Assembly: GCA_963682025.1 (NCBI GenBank)
Contig: OY821517.1
Location: 92,625,946 to 92,689,945 of the forward strand
Reading direction: 5' to 3'
Source of the DNA: Cordilura impudica
Taxonomy: Eukaryota; Arthropoda; Insecta; Diptera; Scathophagidae
DNA: 64,000 nucleotides
The notes beneath the pieces are model-generated. The model was not told where the DNA came from. It searched no databases and saw nothing but the letters and a program-made list of their open reading frames with translations. Shown here one piece after another: positions 57,926-64,000 of this stretch. Both the position numbers and the translations under genes were made by a program. Position 1 is the stretch's first letter; each line of letters starts with the position of its first letter.

Positions 57926-58918
57926 TTTTTTGTGCCCTACAAAAATAATGAATATTAAATATGTCGATACATTGAATGATAAAATAAAAGGTGAAGTAAT
58001 ACGCTATTAATTTTTCAGTGGAATATTAATTTGAATGCCTTGTAATGTTTAAATGCAGTTGTATAGTAAACATTTTTAATTGCTGTTTTATGAATTTTTA
58101 AGGGATCAAAAAGTAATTCTATAACTCGTTAATTTAATAAGGACAATTAAAAAAAATATTTATTACTTTTGGGAGCATTAAAAATTTTAAAATTTTTTCT
58201 TTATCAATTTTTTTTAAAATACAGGATATTTTCCTTTTTTTAGGAGCCCTAAAAGCTACGAAACTTTCATAGTACTTAAAGTAAACTTTTTATATTCTAT
58301 CGACCAAATTGCGTAGATATGCTGTAGAGAAAATTCCAATACTTGTTATATCAATGTGTCAATTTTTTAATTTTTTTTTTCACATAAATGCTTTTTGTTA
58401 TTAGTCTATGCTTAAAAACAAATCAAACTGTGAAAAAATACCAATAAATTTATATATAAAAAAAAATTAAAAATTTAAATATAAAAAAAATTTAAATATA
58501 AGAAAAAAATTAAATAAAAAAATGGAAAACAAATAAATAATAATAATAAGAAAAGAAATAAATAAGCTACTTCCATGCAATCATTTATTGCATATTGTTT
58601 GCTACAGGCAGTTAAGTGAGGGTCAAGTAAGTAATTTTTGTAGCCATTTATTCAGTTTTGTGAGACGCCAAAGTACATAATTTCTTTCTCATCTAAAGTA
58701 AACATAAAAGTTTTTTTCGGTTTCATAAAAGTAACCTTTTTTATGATGAATTCCAAATTTATTTTTATGAGTCCGCAAAATACCGATTTTTTCCCATACA
58801 ATAGAGGCACACACATAGTGTACATTAACTATGTTTACAATAACTACATAAACCTACCACATTTATTTATTTCTCCAACTTAATTGTACATAACTATGCT
58901 TCTTATTTTTTGAAATAG

Positions 58919-59951
58919 ATGTCACAAATATATTCAAAAGACGATAAAGCTCGTATAATTGAAGCTGCTTTTAATGGCGACGATTGGGCCCAACTTGCGT
59001 TTTCATTAAAAATCAATTATAAGACAGCATACACTTGGATACGGAATGGACGGGATTACGAAGTTAAAAAAGGTGGCTGTAAACCAAAATCCCTTTCTGA
59101 AAATGATGAAATGATAAATTGATAAAATAGTTGATTGGGTTGAGGAGAATCCAACAATTTCATTAAGAATGATTAAAGCAAACGTTTTGCAAGAATTTTC
59201 GAAAAATTTTTGTGTACAAACAATTTCTAACTATTTAGAAAATAAACTATTTTCGGTCAAAAATCTGCACCATGAGCCAATTACTATGAATTCTCCAGAA
59301 AATAAGGAAAAACGAGCAATCTATGTTAATACTCTAAACGAGTATATTAGAGAAGGTAAACAAATTGTTTATATGGACGAAACAAATTTTAATTTGTTTA
59401 CACGAAAAACAAGAGGCCGTTCACGCATTGGGTCAAGAGCTGTACAGTTGTTACCCGCATGTCGCGGTCCCAACGTGCACCTCATTGGTGCAATATCTGC
59501 AAACGGTGTTATATATTTTGAAAGGAAAAGGGGTTCATTTAACTCAAATTTAGCTATAGAGTAGGTAAGAAATATATTATTAAAGTGGACCGAAATGGGA
59601 AATAAACTTTCTGATTTGGTCTTAGTGTGTGATAATGCTCCAGCTCACACTCGTTTAGAAACTGTTTTTGATAATTGCTCCGCTAATTTATTACGTTTGG
59701 GTCCATATTCCCCGCAACTTAATCCAATAGAAATAATATGGAGTAAAATCAAAACATTTGTAAAAGGTAGAATATCTATACCACATGTAATTCCTCCAGG
59801 TGTTGTAGAACAACGACTTCAGTATCTTGTGGAATTAATAGATTGTGCATTACCAAACATAACACAGGGTGATTGCGCTCGCGCTGTGCAACATTCAAGT
59901 TCATTCAACACAATTGCATCAAACAGAGATGACATTCCAGTTGGACAGTAA
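58919..59951 (+). pseudogene. IS630/Tc1/mariner transposase (DD32E spacing), nearly intact
   Basis: The N-terminal frame (58919-59122) starts at ATG and holds a helix-turn-helix (SKDDKARIIEAAF through YKTAYTWIRNG). A one-base frame change near 59118 leads into IVDWVEENPTISLRMIKANV. The catalytic residues follow: Asp at 59376-59378 in YMDETNFN, Asp at 59631-59633 in LVCDNAPAHT, Glu at 59730-59732 in LGPYSPQLNPIEIIW. The last two are separated by 32 residues. One in-frame TAG is at 59561-59563 (after SNLAIE). So one frame change and one stop are the only visible lesions, and the frame then runs to TAA at 59949-59951. The LRLGPYSPQLNPIE form and the spacing distinguish it from the DD37E element at 6025 and from the mariner relics. 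Confidence 0.85.
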
Positions 59952-60424
59952 TATTTTTTTTTTAATATAATATAGAATTTTAGATTTGTAATTAATTGAA
60001 TAAGGTTGTTTTGTTCGCATCTTTACTTTTATGTTGCTTTTAAATGTCTTAAGTATATACGAATATACAAATATTTTCGTATTCGTATGTATAATTATCA
60101 ATTATGTCAATGTCTTTCAAGTTTTTTCCTATATACAAACTTTTGCTTATTTATGTATGTGCTTATATACAATATGTTAAATTCATATATGTTAAAGAAA
60201 AAATAATTTCTGTGTTAATCAATTGTAAATAAAAACATATACACCTATTATTTACGTTTTCCTTCAATTATAAATGCTAGGCCAAGAAATGAATTTGAAA
60301 TTTACATTTAAAAACTTATCAAAATCTTTTTTTACAAAAGGTTCTTTATAGTCGGATAATTCTTATTATATTTTAATTTGAAAAGAGAAGGAATATTTCT
60401 TTTTTAAAGACTGAAATAGACTTC

Positions 60425-60866
60425 TGAAATAAAAGTAGACAATTCTGAAATACAATTGGAATTTTCTGAAATACAATTGGAATTTTCTGAAATACAATTG
60501 GAAAATTCTGAAATACAATTGCAATTTACTGAAATACAATTGGAATTTTCTGAAATACAATTGGAATTTTCTAAAATACAATTGGAAAATTCTGAAATTC
60601 AATTGGAATTTTCTGAAATACAATTGGAAATTTCTGAACTACATTTTGAATTTTCTGAAATACAATTGGAAAATTCTGAAATACATTTAGACAATTCTGA
60701 AATACATTTAGACAATTCTGAAATACATTTAGACAATTCTGAAATACATTTAGACAATTCTGAAATACATTTAGACAATTCTGAAATACATTTAGACAAT
60801 TCTGAATTACATTTAGAGAATTCTGAAATACAATTGGAAAATTCTGAAATACAATTGGAAATGGTG
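60425..60866 (-). repeat. Right terminal array of 21-bp repeats
   Basis: Inverted counterpart of 57452-57925, including the same change of unit type in its outer-middle part (TAGACAATTCTGAAATACATT repeated six times at about 60685-60800). Confidence 0.9.
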
Positions 60867-60959
60867 TAGAAACAAGAATAATATTTCGGTATTGTATGGT
60901 AAACTATTTTTTAATTCTGAAATTCAGTTGAAATTCAATGATATTCAGAACATTAATTT

Positions 60960-61440
60960 TAATAGAAAACTTTTCATCTTTATTGATGACATCTGTTTGC
61001 TGCTTTACAACCTCAGGTAGAATACGATGCTGCAATGATATTTGAACGTCAGGATTAATAAGCTAATTTTAAACACAGATAAAACAAAGTTTATCAGATT
61101 CCGACCGTACGTTTTAAAAACAGACCAATTAATGACGGTTCATATCGACAGAGTCTCCATAACAGAATCTGATACTTTTAAATATTTTGGCATGCAATTT
61201 GGACAAAACACATGTGTAGATTTAATTAAAACAAAAATATCTTCTGCCATTGGTGTTTTGTACAAATTTAAAAGCAAGTTTAATTGCAATACGAAAATGT
61301 TGATTTACAAAAGTTTAATTCACAGCCATTCATCTTATATTCTGTGGGTTTAAAACTACTGCTTCCTTAAAAGGTCTACAGCTAGCACAAACAAAACCTT
61401 GGAACTGGTATTTAATTTCCGATCTGGTATCACACTTTGT
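60960..61440 (+). pseudogene. Non-LTR reverse transcriptase fragment (palm end and thumb)
   Basis: Begins with FIDDICLLLYNL, where IDD occupies the YADD place, then RINKLILNTDKTKFIRFRPY (61042 onward), VSITESDTFKYFGMQFGQNT, IKTKISSAIGVLYKFKSKFN and MLIYKSLIHSHSSYILWV, the thumb and connection of a non-LTR reverse transcriptase. It then frameshifts into ASLKGLQLAQTK. Fragment only, without the earlier palm. Confidence 0.78.
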
Positions 61441-61494
61441 ACCTTTTTAGGCGATATGCTGAAAATATCCTTCCAGTGAGGGGATTATATAAGA

Positions 61495-61860
61495 TGAAGT
61501 TTGTGCTGCTGTTTGTAACTACCAAAAATATTTGACCTAGACCCATCTTTTATTATACCGATCGACTCAGAATCCGTGTGTCCGTCCGTCTGTTTGTCCA
61601 TGTAAACCTTGTAATCAAAATGCAGGTCGCAAATATGAATAAATTTTAATTAAATTTGGTATATAAGCTTTTATCTGCCATAACATGAACGCTATTGAAA
61701 TTGGTGAAATTCGGTCCATGTTCAGACCCCAAACAAATGACCCCTATGAAATCGACTTAAATTGCCATAAGATTTTTTTTCAAAATATAAGTGACTACGA
61801 AATATGGTCAGGAGCGGTCCATTTTTCGACCTAGTCCCCATATAAATACAGCATCCGATA
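61495..61860 (-). mobile_element. Family-A copy lacking both ends
   Basis: Starts in the tail region (TTTGTGCTGCTGTTTGTAAC), has a reduced CCGT run near 61580, and stops in the body (GCATCCGATATGA), with internal deletions. Confidence 0.78.
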
Positions 61861-62289
61861 TGATAAAAATTTTGATAAAAAATTATCGCTAGTTTATTTG
61901 AACAGTTGTCAAAAAAAATATGAACAAAGAAAAAACAAAAAATTAGCGTTTGCAAAAAAATAAATAAAAAGATTGAACGAATATAAAGTATACTAGAGGA
62001 CCCCTGCTGCTCCGCAGCATTATATTATATTAATTTTTATAATATAATCAGAGTTCAGAAAAAAATACACACTGAATAAAAAACTCGTTCATATATGTAA
62101 ACAAACATAACTTAGACCAACACACACACATTTTTATTTTCATATCAATTATGTTTGTTTTTAAATTTTCTTCGGTGCCAAACACAATCATGACTTGTGT
62201 TCGTTTTAATATTTCGTTATTTACACGAACATTTTTCTATCACGTACTTCTTGTTTCGATCACACATAAAGAACACAGATTTGAGTGTT

Positions 62290-62880
62290 GCTTTATTTGA
62301 AGTTCGTGTTCTGGTACGTGTACTGAAAAAAAAACAGAACATGTACAATAAACAGGTTCGAGTTCAGTTATATTTTAAGTCGTGTTCTGGCTCGTGTACT
62401 AAGAAAAAACAGAACATGTACAATAAAGAGGTTCGAGTTCAGTTATATTTTAAGTCGTGTTCTGTCTCGTGTACTAAGAAAAAATAGAACATGTACAATA
62501 AACAGGTTCGAGTTCAGTTATAATTTAAGTCATGTTCTGGCTCGTGTACTAAGAAAAAATAGAACATGTACAATAAACAGGTTCGAGTTCAGTTATATTT
62601 TAAATTCGTGTTCTGACTCGTGTACTGCGAAAAATTGAAACATCAATTCGAGATCTAATACACCCCGATAAAAACGACGACAATTGTTTCAACCAAATTT
62701 ATTAAAATTTTATTGACCCTTTTTATGACTTACGTTGCAAATTGTTTACAATTGTCAAATATTTTAAAATTTTATTGGCCATTTTTTTGTGATTTACGTT
62801 GAAATTATTTACAATTGTTTTTATTGACTGGTTTTTATTTTAATAAAATATGGTAATAAAATACTTAAGACACAAAAACT
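62290..62880 (+). repeat. Foldback element, left arm with 75-bp tandem repeats
   Basis: Four units of 75 bp (ACATGTACAATAAACAGG at about 62339, 62414, 62489 and 62564), then a unique part to TTAAGACACAAAAACT at 62880. The reverse complement is at 63485 to the window end. Confidence 0.85.
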
Positions 62881-63484
62881 ATTTAGCATCATAAAAGTTA
62901 CACTTGTTGGTTGTTAGGTTTTTTTGCATTACCCACCCCTATTTTCGTAACCAATTAGACGAAAAACCTAATTTTGCGGCATAAAAGACACACTTGTTGG
63001 TTGTTAGGATCTTTTGCAAACATTTTTTTTTTTTTTGGCAACAAATAACTTTAGACACAAACAAATTTTGCATCATAAAAAACACAATCACCCACCCTTA
63101 ATTTGCGAACCAATTAGTGTCAATGCACAATCCTTTTCTCAATGATTTTTTGGGATTTTTTGCGTAAAAACACAATGAGTGTCAAATTTTTATGTCTTAC
63201 GTTACAATTGCTTGCAAGTGTTACAATTTCACGCAATTGATTTTGCAAAAAATAGCGAGTACGTGCGTCATTTATTCATTAAAAGTGGTTCAGTTTTCAT
63301 TAGATCGTGATCTATAAGTGTACTGTGTTATTGTGTAAATTGCAAATATTTTGTGAAAATTAAAAAAATTGGAAAGCAATAACAGAAATAAGTTTTGCTA
63401 TAAAAAATACGCAACTTTTAATAGCGAAACGAAAAAATTTACATGTCTGATTGAAACCTGCAAGAAAGATTTAAGTGCAGTGTG
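62881..63484. other. Loop of the foldback element
   Basis: About 600 bp. Three imperfect repeats (GCATCATAAAAGTTACACTT near 62887, GCGGCATAAAAGACACAC near 62975, GCATCATAAAAAACACAATC near 63070), each with ACCCACCC or ACCAATTAG nearby. No coding frame. Confidence 0.6.
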
Positions 63485-64000
63485 CAGTTTTTGTGTCTTA
63501 AGTATTTTATTACCATCTTTTATTAAAATAAAAACCAGTCAATAAAAACAATTGTAAATAATTTCAACGTAAATCACAAAAAAATTTTAAAATATTTGAC
63601 ATTTGTAAATAATTTGCAACGTAAGTCATAAAAAAGGGTCAATAAAATTTTAATAAATTTGGTTGAAACAATTGTCGTCGTTTTTATCGGGGTGTATTAG
63701 ATCTCGAATTGATGTTTCAATTTTTCGCAGTACACGAGCCAAAACACGAATTTAAAATATAACTGAACTCGAACCTGTTTATTGTACATGTTCTATTTTT
63801 TCCTAGTACACGAGCCAGAACATGACTTAAAATATAACTGAACTCGAACCTGTTTATTGTACATGTTCTATTTTTTCTTAGTACACGAGCCAGAAAACGA
63901 ATTTAAAATATAACTGAACTCGAACCTGTTTATTGTACATGTTCTATTTTTTCTTAGTACACGAGCCAGAACACGACTTAAAATATAACTGAACTCGAAC
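63485..64000 (-). repeat. Foldback element, right arm (continues beyond the window)
   Basis: Mirror image of 62290-62880, with one small deletion in the unique part, followed by at least three units of the 75-bp repeat in reverse orientation. The array has not ended at position 64000. Confidence 0.85.

Larger units (their letters stand above)
57452..60866 (+). mobile_element. Tc1/mariner-type element with 21-bp-repeat inverted ends
   Basis: The outer ends CACCATTTCCAATTG (57452) and its inverse (ending 60866) are flanked by TA (57450-57451 and 60867-60868). Each terminal arm is an array of a 21-bp unit (CTAAATGTATTTCAGAATTGT type): about 22 units at 57460-57925 and about 21 units, inverted, at 60425-60866. 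Between them are about 1 kb of AT-rich DNA, a transposase pseudogene (58919-59951) and a further 470 bp of AT-rich DNA. Length is 3415 bp. Confidence 0.9.

Noticed and set aside
57429..58010. Long frames with seven-residue repeats (CISELSK and NCLNVFQ types), and the mirror frames at 60456-60869
   Set aside because: They are translations of the 21-bp terminal arrays. Several frames stay open on both strands because 21 is divisible by three. No protein evidence.
61985..62020. Short hairpin CTGCTGCTCCGCAGCA as an attenuator or terminator
   Set aside because: No bacterial context. It may be a repeat end, but nothing supports a regulatory role.
62300..62620. CRISPR-like regular repeats
   Set aside because: The 75-bp units are direct tandem repeats without unique spacers, in an insect-type genome, and are mirrored in the other arm.

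Overview
The window is repeat-rich, AT-rich insect DNA with no host gene that I can recognise. The mix of elements (Jockey-type and other non-LTR reverse transcriptases, a Copia-type LTR element, mariner/Tc1, hAT, piggyBac-like and Transib-like DNA transposons, and many short repeats carrying CGGA runs) suggests a fly, probably a muscoid/calyptrate dipteran. That assignment is inferred from the element repertoire only. No tRNA, rRNA or CRISPR array was seen.

Layout. 1-618: edge of a piggyBac-like element inserted at TTAA. 619-3970 (minus): first copy of a Transib/RAG1-like transposon. 4480-5560: reverse-transcriptase relic. 5865-7172: Tc1/mariner element with an unbroken DD37E transposase frame. 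8029-10905: GC-rich repeat followed by a 155-bp tandem array. 11330-13230: mariner and reverse-transcriptase debris. 16194-17480: two more mariner-type relics. 17590-21391 (plus): second Transib/RAG1-like copy, structurally complete with 5-bp target duplications. 21392-22965: broken gene of an uncharacterised multicopy protein family, into which that copy inserted. 24284-27370 and 27535-30325: two hAT elements, each with 8-bp target duplications. 31-36 kb: nested copies of a 0.75-kb repeat. 36-41.7 kb: mostly unassigned AT-rich DNA. 42.3-49.6 kb: mariner relics, a broken Copia element and a Jockey relic. 50-53.5 kb: mariner relic, a MITE with 33-bp perfect ends, and tandem repeats. 57452-60866: Tc1/mariner-type element whose ends are ~0.45-kb arrays of 21-bp repeats. 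62290-64000: foldback structure running off the window.

A repeat of about 0.75 kb, called family A here, occurs at least 17 times, complete or broken. It has a palindromic head (TCGGTCTAGACCGA), a CGGA run and a GGTATAGGGTAT tail, and it inserts at AACAA-like sites with apparent 5-bp duplications. Its insertions and the transposons around it interrupt each other, giving a relative order of events.

The most interesting object is the Transib/RAG1-like pair. The right copy has both ends starting CACAGTG (the V(D)J heptamer), an A-rich block 23 bp further in at both ends, a CGTCG duplication, and coding remnants that retain the three presumed catalytic acidic residues and the Cys-Cys/His-His zinc ligands known from RAG1. 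Both copies are too mutated to encode a full protein. The only transposase frames without an internal stop are the DD37E mariner (6025-7062) and the hAT transposase at 24905-26764, whose natural C-terminus has been replaced by a family-A insertion.
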